A stretch of 42,920 nucleotides of DNA, taken from NCBI GenBank assembly GCA_965363675.1, contig CBDTTW010000002.1, forward strand, positions 1 to 42,920, in the 5' to 3' direction. Below the pieces are notes generated by a model. The model ran no database searches. It was not told where the DNA came from and worked only from the letters and a program-made list of their open reading frames with translations. Below, one piece after another: positions 22,683 through 30,101 of the stretch. Both the position numbers and the translations under genes were made by a program. Each line of letters starts with the position of its first letter. The first letter of the stretch is position 1. The stretch is from CBDTTW01 sp965363675 (GTDB lineage Bacteria; Bacteroidota; Rhodothermia; Rhodothermales; DASSAV01).

Positions 22683-23933
22683 ATGGCTATGAACAGACGT
22701 CGATTCCTTCAGACAACGGCCGTTGCGGCGGCAGGGCTGCCGCTGTTCACGGCGCGCAGCTACGCCCGCATCCTCGGCGCCAACGACCGCCTGCAAAGCG
22801 CCCTTATCGGCTGCGGCGGCATCGGGCGAGCGCACCTGAACACCCTGCTGGCCCTTCAGGAGCCCGACGCCATCGACCTCGTCGCCCTGTGCGACGTGTA
22901 CGACACGCGCGCCAAATACTTCGCGGAGATCGCCGCCGCCTCGGGCGCGCAGCCCGCCGTCTACCACCGCCACGAGGACGTGCTGGCGCACAAAGACCTC
23001 GACGTGGTGACGATTGCCGTGCCCGAGCACTGGCACGCGCGCCTCGCCCTCGACGCGCTCGCGTCGGGCAAGCACGTCTACGTCGAGAAGCCGATGACGT
23101 TCAAAATCGACGAGGCGTACCAGGTGCTCAAAAAGGTCCGGGATACGGGCCTCAAGATGCAGGTCGGCGTGCAGGGCATGAGCGACGAGAGCTACGCCAC
23201 GGCGGCGGAAGCCATTGCCGAGGGCGCCATCGGGCCGGTCGTGCAGGCCGAGATCGACTACGTGCGCCGCTACCCGCTCGAACGCGGCCCCTGGCGCGAG
23301 GACACCGACCCGAAGATGGAAAAGCCGGAGGACCTGGACTGGAAGCGCTGGCTCGGCCCGGCTCCGGCGCGCCCCTGGAGCGCCCCCCGGTACTTCGAGT
23401 GGCGCAACTATAAGGACTATTCGGGCGGCATCGCCAGCGACTTGTTCATCCACCGCCTGACGCGCATCATCCGAGCGTGCAACCTGGACCTGCCTACCCA
23501 AGTCGTCGGCATGGGCGGCATCTACCTGTGGGACGACGGGCGCGACTTGCCGGACAACCTGGAGATGCTGGCCTCCTACCCGGCCGTCAAAGGCATCACG
23601 CCCGGCATGACGGTGCGGGTGCTCGGCACGATGGCGAACGACCAGGGCAACAACCACCGCATCCGGGGGGCCGCCGGCTCGCTCGTCTTTACACCGCTCG
23701 GCTGGGACATCGTGGCCCCGGACGGCAAGGTCGTCCGCAGCTACAAGAAAGAGGGCGGCGAGCGCCTCGATTTGCACCACAAGAACCACCATGCCGCCAT
23801 CCGCGAGGGGGCCGCGCTTCACTGCCCGCCGGAACTCGGCCTCAAGGGCGTCGTCCCGATCACGGGCGTCGTAGATTCGTGGTTCAAGAAGCGCTCGCTC
23901 ACGTGGGAGGCCGACAAGCGGCGCTGGGCGTAG
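22683..23933 (+). CDS. Tat-exported Gfo/Idh/MocA-family oxidoreductase
   Basis: This 416-residue protein has a Tat signal MNRRRFLQTTAVAAAGLPLF (residues 3-22). The Gfo/Idh/MocA Rossmann domain follows: SALIGCGGIGRAHL near 40, LCDVYDT, VTIAVPEHWHARLAL, and HVYVEKPMTF near 137 (the conserved EKP). The C-terminal domain is at ~165-400, with YPLERGPWREDTD and SGGIASDLFIHRLTRIIRA, where the Asp and His are plausible catalytic residues. Family members oxidise or epimerise sugars with tightly bound NAD(P), which explains Tat export of the folded holoprotein. It follows the heparinase-like lyase by 10 bases and should act on the sugars it releases. The stop is 3 bases from the convergent folD stop. 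Confidence 0.92.
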   Translation: MAMNRRRFLQTTAVAAAGLPLFTARSYARILGANDRLQSALIGCGGIGRAHLNTLLALQEPDAIDLVALCDVYDTRAKYFAEIAAASGAQPAVYHRHEDVLAHKDLDVVTIAVPEHWHARLALDALASGKHVYVEKPMTFKIDEAYQVLKKVRDTGLKMQVGVQGMSDESYATAAEAIAEGAIGPVVQAEIDYVRRYPLERGPWREDTDPKMEKPEDLDWKRWLGPAPARPWSAPRYFEWRNYKDYSGGIASDLFIHRLTRIIRACNLDLPTQVVGMGGIYLWDDGRDLPDNLEMLASYPAVKGITPGMTVRVLGTMANDQGNNHRIRGAAGSLVFTPLGWDIVAPDGKVVRSYKKEGGERLDLHHKNHHAAIREGAALHCPPELGLKGVVPITGVVDSWFKKRSLTWEADKRRWA

Positions 23934-23936
23934 GCG

Positions 23937-24824
23937 CTAGGCGCGGGCGGCGTCCAGGCGGCGGGCGGCTTCGAGCGTGCTCGCCAGAAGCATGGCAATG
24001 GTCATCGGCCCGACGCCGCCGGGCACGGGCGTAATGGCGCCGGCCTTTTCGGCTACGGCGTCGAAGTCCACGTCGCCCGTAAGGCGGTAGCCGCGCGGGT
24101 GGGCGGCGTCCTCGACGCGGTTGATGCCTACGTCGATCACGACGGCGCCCTCGCGCACCATGTCGGCCGTGATGAATCCGGCGATGCCGATGGCCGCCAC
24201 GAGTACGTCGGCCTGGCGCGTCAGGGCGGGCAAATCGCGCGTGCGGCTGTGGCAGACCGTCACGGTGGCGTCGATGCCTTTGCGCAGCAGCAGGTTGGCA
24301 AGCGGCTTGCCGACGATATTCGAGCGCCCGACGACGACGACGTGCGCCCCGCGCGGGTCATAGCCGCTGCGCCGCAGCATCTCGACGACGCCGGCGGGCG
24401 TGGCCGGCACAAAGCCCGGCTCGCCGATGGCCAGGCGGCCTGCGTTGATCGGGTGGAAGCCGTCTACGTCTTTGTCCGGGTTGATCGCGTGGATCACCTT
24501 GCGCTCGTCGATATGCGCCGGAAGCGGAAGCTGCACCAGGATGCCGTCCACGTCGTCGCGCGCGTTCAGGTCGGCGATCACCGCGAGCAGCTCGGCTTCG
24601 GTCAGGTCGGCGCCGTACGTGAGCGTGTCGCTGGCGATGCCGACTTCCTCGGCGGCGCGCGTCTTGCCGCGCACGTACGAGGCCGAGGCCGGGTCCTCCC
24701 CGACGAGCACTACGGCCAGGTAGGGCGGCCGGCGGCCGGCGCCGGTCCAGGCGGTTACGTCCTGCTTGACATCCGCCCGCACGGCGGCGGCGATTTCGGT
24801 TCCGTTGATGCGCGTAGCGGCCAT
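23937..24824 (-). CDS. folD: Bifunctional methylenetetrahydrofolate dehydrogenase/cyclohydrolase
   Basis: FolD interconverts 5,10-methylene-, 5,10-methenyl- and 10-formyl-tetrahydrofolate in the cytoplasm using NADP. The 295-residue sequence is full length and carries SASYVRGKTRAAEEVGI (Tyr and catalytic Lys near 50-56), GILVQLPLPAHIDERKVIHAI and KDVDGFHPIN (folate site), the Rossmann motif VVGRSNIVGKPLANLLL, and PVPGGVGPMTIAMLLAST. It is on its own on the minus strand. It is unlikely to be functionally linked to the convergent polysaccharide genes. Confidence 0.97.
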   Translation of the reverse strand: MAATRINGTEIAAAVRADVKQDVTAWTGAGRRPPYLAVVLVGEDPASASYVRGKTRAAEEVGIASDTLTYGADLTEAELLAVIADLNARDDVDGILVQLPLPAHIDERKVIHAINPDKDVDGFHPINAGRLAIGEPGFVPATPAGVVEMLRRSGYDPRGAHVVVVGRSNIVGKPLANLLLRKGIDATVTVCHSRTRDLPALTRQADVLVAAIGIAGFITADMVREGAVVIDVGINRVEDAAHPRGYRLTGDVDFDAVAEKAGAITPVPGGVGPMTIAMLLASTLEAARRLDAARA

Positions 24825-24931
24825 GGCTCCCTGCGGGTTCGTCGTCGGTGTGGGCGTTGCAGGGGGAAGCTACGCCCGGCGCTTCGCGTGAAGTGTGAAG
24901 CGTTCTCTAGTTCCGGCAGGAGCGCGGCGCC

Positions 24932-26227
24932 TCAGCGCAGGCGGCGCTTCTCGAACCAGCGCTCGCCGATGTTGACGTTGGCCGAGATGCGGTAGAAGGT
25001 GTCGCGGACGAGCAGGTTTTCCGTCGAGCCCCGGCGCCCCACCTCGAAGTTGAGGTCCAGGCGCGAGCCGGCGAAGGTGCTCGGCAGGCTCAGGCCCGCC
25101 GTCAGCCCGACGGTGTTCACGTCGAAGCCGCTGCGGGGCGAGACGTAGCCCTGGTCGTAGTAGCCGCCGAGGCGGTAGGCGACGCGCGAGAGGAACGGCT
25201 GGTTGAGCCGCCGTCCGCCCGGCAGAAACTCGGCGCCGCCGGAGAGGCGCAGCCGGTTGTTGAAGTTCGAGGCTCCGCCGGGCGTGTAGCCGTCGAAGGC
25301 GAAGTCGCTCTCGAAGTTGCTCCAGGTTTCGTAGCGCCCGTCGGCCAGAAGCGCCCACCGGGCATCGGGCTGGTAGGCAAACCCGAGCCGGAAGCTGAAC
25401 GGAATGGTGGCCGAGCCGTCGAGCGGCGCGCCGAGCGTGTCGGCGTCGAGGCTTTGCCCGACGGTGCGCACCCGCGAACCGTGCAGCTTAGCCGGCAGGC
25501 GCAGCACGGCGCCCAGGCTGAGCACGTCGTTCTCGCCGAGGATCTCGGTCAAGCCGGCCTGCGAGCCGAGCGTGAGGGTGGCCCCGGCCAGGCGCGTCTG
25601 GTCCGCCAGGCGGCTCGGCAGGTGCGAGCTGTAGGGGAAACTGGCGCTGCGCACGTCTTCCTGAAGGCCGAAGATGAAGTTGACGCCCGCGCCCACCGAA
25701 AAGCGCTCGCTGAGCCGGTAGCCCGCGCCCACGACCACTTGTTGCAGGCCGCCGCGGCCCTCGTAGTCGATGAGGTAGGTGGCCGTGTCGGCGGGGGAGG
25801 CCGGGGCCTCCGTCAGGCCGCGCACCTGCACGCGGTAGTTGGAGCGCGTAAACGGCTCGAAGGAGACGCCCACGCCCAGCTTGCGCGACTTGAGCGGAAA
25901 GCTGAACTGCACTGCGTTGAGCGCTCCGCTGGTGAGGCGGCTGGTCTGGGCCGCGCCGTCCTCGGCCACGATGCCCTGGTACTGCACGCCGATGGAGGCC
26001 CGCATCAGCACGAGGTCGCCCCAGGCGGCCGGGTTGCTGTGGTTGGTGTAGTACACGCCGGGCAGCGCCGTGCTCTCGCCGCCCATCGCCTGAATCTGCG
26101 ACGAGCCGAAGGTGCGCAGCTCGCCCAGGCCGAAGCGCGAGTAGATCGAGCCGTCGCTGCTGCCCTGCCCGTAGGCAGGGTAAGCCAGCAGAAGGGGCAG
26201 CAGCAGGCAAAAACGGAGAAAGCGCAT
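24932..26227 (-). CDS. Outer-membrane beta-barrel protein (FadL/OmpP1-like)
   Basis: The 431-residue protein starts with a signal peptide (residues 1-~21, ending AYGQG) from ATG 26227; the longer frame only adds a short upstream stretch. Its mature start, DGSIYSRFGLGELRTFG then QAMGGES and YYTNHSNPAAWGDL, has the N-terminal pattern of a Bacteroidota barrel family resembling FadL/OmpP1 and PorV. Alternating strands with aromatic ends follow, and the sequence ends in a strand plus a short basic tail. It probably transports hydrophobic or other substrates, or acts as a surface assembly factor. It lies 29 bases after the DUF4270-like lipoprotein gene, as in other Bacteroidota, and would be co-transcribed. 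Confidence 0.82.
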   Translation of the reverse strand: MRFLRFCLLLPLLLAYPAYGQGSSDGSIYSRFGLGELRTFGSSQIQAMGGESTALPGVYYTNHSNPAAWGDLVLMRASIGVQYQGIVAEDGAAQTSRLTSGALNAVQFSFPLKSRKLGVGVSFEPFTRSNYRVQVRGLTEAPASPADTATYLIDYEGRGGLQQVVVGAGYRLSERFSVGAGVNFIFGLQEDVRSASFPYSSHLPSRLADQTRLAGATLTLGSQAGLTEILGENDVLSLGAVLRLPAKLHGSRVRTVGQSLDADTLGAPLDGSATIPFSFRLGFAYQPDARWALLADGRYETWSNFESDFAFDGYTPGGASNFNNRLRLSGGAEFLPGGRRLNQPFLSRVAYRLGGYYDQGYVSPRSGFDVNTVGLTAGLSLPSTFAGSRLDLNFEVGRRGSTENLLVRDTFYRISANVNIGERWFEKRRLR

Positions 26228-26256
26228 GACAGGCAGAACTGTTGGAATCACAGAGA

Positions 26257-27423
26257 TTAGCGGTCAACCGGCGTCAGGGTGAGCACGAGTTCCGGCGCGC
26301 GGGCGGGGCCGCCGGGCCGCCGCAGCAGCACCGGGTTGAGCGTGTTCGTGAAGGGCGCGGTCACCTGGAGCATCGTCACCTCGCCTACGCCCCTGTACCA
26401 GGGGGCGGCGGCGCTCGTGAACTGCGGCACGCCGAGCGAGAACGTCGCGTCGGCCGCCAGGATCGTCGTAAACTGAAGCTGCGGCAAAAGGCGGCTGTTC
26501 GTGACGATGCGGCCGGCGTCGTCGATGCCGAGCACGTTGATTTCGCGAAGCGTGGGGCGCACGAAGCCGGAGGGCAAGTTCTGCCGCAGCAGCGTCGTAT
26601 CGGCGGGCAGGCGCAGCAGCACCCGGTTCACGAGCGCCTCGGACTGCTCGAAGGTAAAGTCCACCGTTACGGCGCGGCTGAAGCCGTCCTGGAGCAGCAC
26701 GTAGTCGGCCGGGATGTTCGGCTCGCCCGTACGCGCCACGGCCGAGAACGTCTTGACCGTGGCATAGTCGGTGCTGTCGGCCCCCGAGACGACGCGGAAC
26801 TTGGAGCGGTTGCGCCGGAAGCCGGTGACGCGGTTGCCGCTGACGGGCTCGATCTGGAAGCCGTGGAACCCCGAGGCGAACGACTCGCCGCGCAAAAGGC
26901 TTTCGTTGGCCGTCACCCATGCCTGCGGCAGGCGCACCACGACAAGCGTATCCCGAGCCTGGATCGTAAAGTCGAGGATGGCCGGCCCGGCCGCGAGCAT
27001 CGTGTCCGACGAGGCGGCGGTAGGGTCCCACTCGGCGTCCATGCTGCGCAGGCGCAGGGTCACCGTGCCGGTGGTGTCGCCGTAGCGGTAATCGCGGACG
27101 AGGCGCAGTTCGGCCCGCGTGACGGGGCCGTTGCGGAAGTTGCCGCTGGCGCTGCTCTCCAGCGCGAAGTCCACGTAGCCGTGCGCCGTGATCGCGGCAA
27201 GCATGGGATCCTGCACCTGCCCGGCGAGGATGCGGTCGTTGTTGCCCGTCACGTCGTCGTAGGGCGAGGGTTCAAAGCGGCTGGGCTGAAGGATGGCGGT
27301 CTCCGGCCCGACCGTCTGGTCGTCGATGAGGCCGATGCCCACGTTCGAGGGGTCTTCGCAACCGGCGGCGCTCAGCAGCAGAAAGGCGGCCGCAAGCGTA
27401 AGGAGAGAGTGTTTGAGCGTCAT
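26257..27423 (-). CDS. DUF4270-like lipoprotein
   Basis: The 388-residue product has a signal sequence and lipobox LLLSAAGC (acylated Cys near residue 22) followed by EDPSNVGIGLIDDQTVG. The mature part is beta-rich and has repeats of the type NDRILAGQVQDPMLAAITAHGYVDFAL, matching the DUF4270 pattern (a first strand, then 'G ... DP..G'). DUF4270 proteins sit next to short glycogen-synthase-like proteins in many Bacteroidota and are of unknown function; the same order is seen here. ATG 27423 is chosen because it starts the lipoprotein signal. A promoter match is upstream at 27498-27528. The DUF4270 assignment is from pattern and context, not an alignment. Confidence 0.78.
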   Translation of the reverse strand: MTLKHSLLTLAAAFLLLSAAGCEDPSNVGIGLIDDQTVGPETAILQPSRFEPSPYDDVTGNNDRILAGQVQDPMLAAITAHGYVDFALESSASGNFRNGPVTRAELRLVRDYRYGDTTGTVTLRLRSMDAEWDPTAASSDTMLAAGPAILDFTIQARDTLVVVRLPQAWVTANESLLRGESFASGFHGFQIEPVSGNRVTGFRRNRSKFRVVSGADSTDYATVKTFSAVARTGEPNIPADYVLLQDGFSRAVTVDFTFEQSEALVNRVLLRLPADTTLLRQNLPSGFVRPTLREINVLGIDDAGRIVTNSRLLPQLQFTTILAADATFSLGVPQFTSAAAPWYRGVGEVTMLQVTAPFTNTLNPVLLRRPGGPARAPELVLTLTPVDR

Positions 27424-27497
27424 GCAGGGAAGCGCCGGCAGCCTGGCGGCGGGGCTTGAGGTAGAGAAAGGGGGGTATACTACGGCGTCGGCGGCGA

Positions 27498-27528
27498 CAA
27501 TGATAGCCCAATACGCGCCGCCCGCCAA
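27498..27528 (-). promoter_or_regulatory. Probable promoter for the DUF4270-like gene
   Basis: On the minus strand TTTTTGG (TTG at 27528-27526), a 20-base spacer and TATCATTG (27505-27498) match the -33/-7 pattern with one mismatch in the -7 element. The start would be near 27492, about 68 bases before ATG 27423. Confidence 0.45.
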
Positions 27529-27610
27529 AAACGCACTGCGCGCCCTCGGCGGGGCGCTTGCGAACTGAACGCGCGGCCGCCGGGGTTTCGTATGCGCCGG
27601 GGGGCAATGC

Positions 27611-27638
27611 AAAACCCTCGGCGGAGGCCGAGGGTTTT
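27611..27638 (-). terminator. Intrinsic terminator of the glycogen-synthase-like gene
   Basis: Perfect 12-bp stem AAAACCCTCGGC / GCCGAGGGTTTT (27611-27622, 27627-27638) with a 4-base loop, followed by T residues on the minus strand. It is 27 bases after the stop at 27666. It would separate that gene from the DUF4270-like gene, which has its own promoter. Confidence 0.8.
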
Positions 27639-27665
27639 GCGCGCGCCGGAAACCGCAGTCGCCGT

Positions 27666-28421
27666 TCAGGCGGCGATGGCGTTGCTGAGCACCTGGTCGT
27701 AGACGCTCGACGCCTGCCGAAGCATTTCCTCGGCCCCGGCGGTAAGCTGGGCGCTGCCTTCGGGCGCGCCGTCGAGGAACGGCGGGTAAAGGACCATGTC
27801 CGCGTACTGGGCGGCCGCCTCGTTGAGGGTAAGGGTTTCGGAGACGCTGAAAGCAGCCGCGGCCTCCGCCGAGAGCGGGCCGTCGCCGTCGGCGGCCTCA
27901 GGCGTGAACACGATGCGCGCCTGCTGGAAAAGCGCGTCGGCGGCGTACTCGCAGCGGAGCAGGCCCGGCACGAGCGTGCTCATCGCGCCGAAGGCGTGCA
28001 CCACGTCGGGAGCCCAGCCGAGGTTTTTGATGGTCTGTAGCGAGGCGCGCCCGAAGAAGAGCGCCCGCTGCGCCACGTCCTCCGGCCGCTGCTTCTCGGC
28101 GCCGGCCTTGCGCTTGAAGTAGCGGTTGTTGTCCATGAAGTACACCTGGAGCCGGATGCCGGGGATGGAGGCCACCTTCACCTTGAGCGTCTCGCGTTCG
28201 CCGGCCATGCCGACCTCCGAGCCGGAGAGCCGGATTACCTCGTGTAAGCGGTTACGGCGCTCGCTGATCGACGTGTAGCGCGGCATCATGATCCGCAGCT
28301 CGTATTCGTTGGTCTCCTGGAGTTTCTCGGGCAGCAGCCGCACGATGTCGGCGAGTTCGGAATACTTAGCGAAGGGCGCGACTTCACCGGATATGAACAG
28401 CACGCGAGTCGGATTAGCCAT
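27666..28421 (-). CDS. Short glycogen/starch-synthase-like protein (GT5 N-terminal domain only)
   Basis: This 251-residue protein starts RVLFISGEVAPFAKYSELADIVRLLPEKLQE, which is clearly the opening of a GT5 glycogen synthase, and continues with IMMPRYTSISERRNRL, VYFMDNNRYF and WAPDVVHAFGAMSTLVPGLL. Full enzymes are ~480 residues with a second Rossmann domain; here that domain is absent. The ADP-glucose motif KxGGL is replaced by KYSEL, so glucosyl transfer is unlikely. Such short proteins are common in Bacteroidota beside DUF4270 genes and are annotated as glycogen/starch synthase, which may mislead. A perfect promoter lies upstream at 28586-28616 and a terminator follows. The true function is unknown; GlgC is encoded 5.5 kb away. 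Confidence 0.82.
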   Translation of the reverse strand: MANPTRVLFISGEVAPFAKYSELADIVRLLPEKLQETNEYELRIMMPRYTSISERRNRLHEVIRLSGSEVGMAGERETLKVKVASIPGIRLQVYFMDNNRYFKRKAGAEKQRPEDVAQRALFFGRASLQTIKNLGWAPDVVHAFGAMSTLVPGLLRCEYAADALFQQARIVFTPEAADGDGPLSAEAAAAFSVSETLTLNEAAAQYADMVLYPPFLDGAPEGSAQLTAGAEEMLRQASSVYDQVLSNAIAA

Positions 28422-28737
28422 ACGTCTGGGGTCAGATTTTTGGGTGCTTGGGGGTTCCCTCGCCGGGGAGGGAAGGCGCCGGCAGGCGCAGGGCGCCCGA
28501 ACGTGCGGACCGTCCGAGGGCGCGTGTACTCAGGAGGAGCGGGACTTCCATGCGGGGAAGCGGGATGCGACCGTGCAAATCGAAGCAAAGATACGAAAAT
28601 AATGAGTTTTTTTCAAGCAAAACCTTAACCCACGGGCGGATACCCCCCGCCTGCCGGCTGAGGGCGGCCTGCGGGCGGAACCGGTTTCAGCGCACGGCCT
28701 GCGCCTGCGCCGCGTGCGCTTCCAGGCGGCGGCCGCG
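28422..28737. other. 316-base intergenic region with promoter
   Basis: It holds the leader (~160 bases) and promoter (28586-28616) of the glycogen-synthase-like gene. It also holds an 8-bp inverted repeat, AGCGCACG/CGTGCGCT at 28689-28696 and 28713-28720, which may end transcription of the fucosidase gene. I see no coding sequence that I can support here. Confidence 0.6.
28586..28616 (-). promoter_or_regulatory. Bacteroidota-type promoter for the glycogen-synthase-like gene
   Basis: On the minus strand TTG (28616-28614), a 20-base spacer of A/T-rich sequence and TATCTTTG (28593-28586) give an exact -7 match. The start would be near 28580, about 159 bases before ATG 28421. This is the best promoter in the window. 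Confidence 0.7.
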
Positions 28738-29910
28738 TTACGAGGAAGCCCGCAGCCGGCGGCCGACTTCCCGCAGCGTGGCCGCGTCCGCCGGGTGGAT
28801 CGCGCCCTCGGGCAGCGGACCGGTGTTGAGCAGCAGGTTGGCGTTCACGTTCCGGGCGTGCGCCAGCATTTCGATGACGTGCTCCGGGCCGTGGTGGCTC
28901 CCGTCCAGCGCGCGGTTGTAGCCCCAGGTGCTGCCTCCGTGGATGCCCGGCAGGTACGCCTGCAAGGTGTCGCAGATTTCGATGGGCTTGCCGGCGTTCC
29001 GAGCCCAGGCGAGCCGCCCGATCTCGCCGCCGGACTGGTGCGCGCGCGGGGTGCGCTCCGGCGCCACGAAGTCCTCGTCGCCTGTGGCGCCCTGCTTGAA
29101 GGCGATGAGCGTTTGCGGCTGGAGCGAGCGGATGAGCGCGTAGGTCTGCTGCACCGGGAAAAGATCCGGGCGGCTATAGTAGCCCATGATCGGGTCGAGC
29201 CAGATGCCGGCCACCGGGCCGTACTGCGTCAGCAGCTCGCGCAGTTGGGCGTGCACGAAGTCGATGTAGCGGCGGAAGTCCTCGTCCTTCCGGAACCGGT
29301 ACTCCGGCTGCGGCTCGTCGTAGGCGGGGCGGGCGTTCTCCCAGCCCGAGGTGCGCGGAAGAAAGTACGGATGCCGCCAGTCGGCGCCGTACGAGTAGTA
29401 CAGGAACAGCCCGAGGCGGCGCTTGCGGCATGCCTCGGCCAGCTCGCCGACGAGGTCGCGCCCGCAGCGCGGCGCCGCGACGCTGTTGAAATCCGTCTGC
29501 TTCGTGCGGAACAGGCAGAAGCTGTCGTGGTGCCGCGTGGTGAGGTTGACGTACTGCATGCCGGCCTCGACCGCAAGCTCGGCGATGAAGTCGGCGTCGA
29601 AGTCCGTGGCCGTGAAGTCGTCGATCAGGCGGCCGTACTCGGCCACGGGGATGCGTTCGAGCAGTTGCACCCACTCGCCGCGCCCGAGCAGGCTGTAGAG
29701 GCCGTAGTGCAGGAACAGGCCGAACTTTGCCTCGCGGAACCAGGCGGTCGCGGCCTCGCGCGGCGCTGCCCGGTAGGCTGCTTCGTAGCCCGAGAGGTAC
29801 GAGGGCGCGCCGCCGGACTCCAGGCCGCTTCTCGGGGCGCACGCGCCCGCGCAGAGGGTCGCCGCGCCTGCGCAGGCGCGAACGATAAAGGTTCTCCGGT
29901 TCATGCTCAT
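28738..29910 (-). CDS. GH29-family alpha-L-fucosidase, probably exported
   Basis: The 390-residue protein begins with a Tat-like signal, NRRTFIVRACAGAATLCAGA. A GH29 TIM barrel follows: AWFREAKFGLFLHYGLYSLLGRGEWVQ near 55-80, AGMQYVNLTTRHHDSFCLF near 115, LGLFLYYSYGADWRHPYF, YIDFVHAQLRELLTQYGPVAGIWLDPIMGYY near 220-250 with the predicted nucleophile Asp in IWLDP, and ANLLLNTGPLPEGAIHPAD near the end. It removes terminal L-fucose or related sugars from glycans. No C-terminal carbohydrate-binding domain is present. It is alone on its strand segment. With RhaI, the lyase and the oxidoreductase it supports a diet of deoxysugar-rich polysaccharides such as fucoidan or ulvan. Confidence 0.92.
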   Translation of the reverse strand: MSMNRRTFIVRACAGAATLCAGACAPRSGLESGGAPSYLSGYEAAYRAAPREAATAWFREAKFGLFLHYGLYSLLGRGEWVQLLERIPVAEYGRLIDDFTATDFDADFIAELAVEAGMQYVNLTTRHHDSFCLFRTKQTDFNSVAAPRCGRDLVGELAEACRKRRLGLFLYYSYGADWRHPYFLPRTSGWENARPAYDEPQPEYRFRKDEDFRRYIDFVHAQLRELLTQYGPVAGIWLDPIMGYYSRPDLFPVQQTYALIRSLQPQTLIAFKQGATGDEDFVAPERTPRAHQSGGEIGRLAWARNAGKPIEICDTLQAYLPGIHGGSTWGYNRALDGSHHGPEHVIEMLAHARNVNANLLLNTGPLPEGAIHPADAATLREVGRRLRASS

Positions 29911-30101
29911 GATGCAGGAGGGGGTCTTGGGGCGCCGTGCGCCGCATATGCCCCGACGCTACAGGCCCGGCGGCAAGGGAAAAGGCCCGCAGAAAGATAC
30001 GGAGCGCCTGCCGCGAAAAACGCAGGACTCTTCGAGCGGCCCAAAGTGGAGCTCGTCGTTGCGCCGCCGCCGGGGGGCGGCCCGAGCCCGCCGCCCGGCG
30101 C

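Noticed and set aside
22683..23936. Gfo/Idh gene as part of a folD operon
   Set aside because: The two are convergent, with a 3-base gap, so they cannot be co-transcribed.
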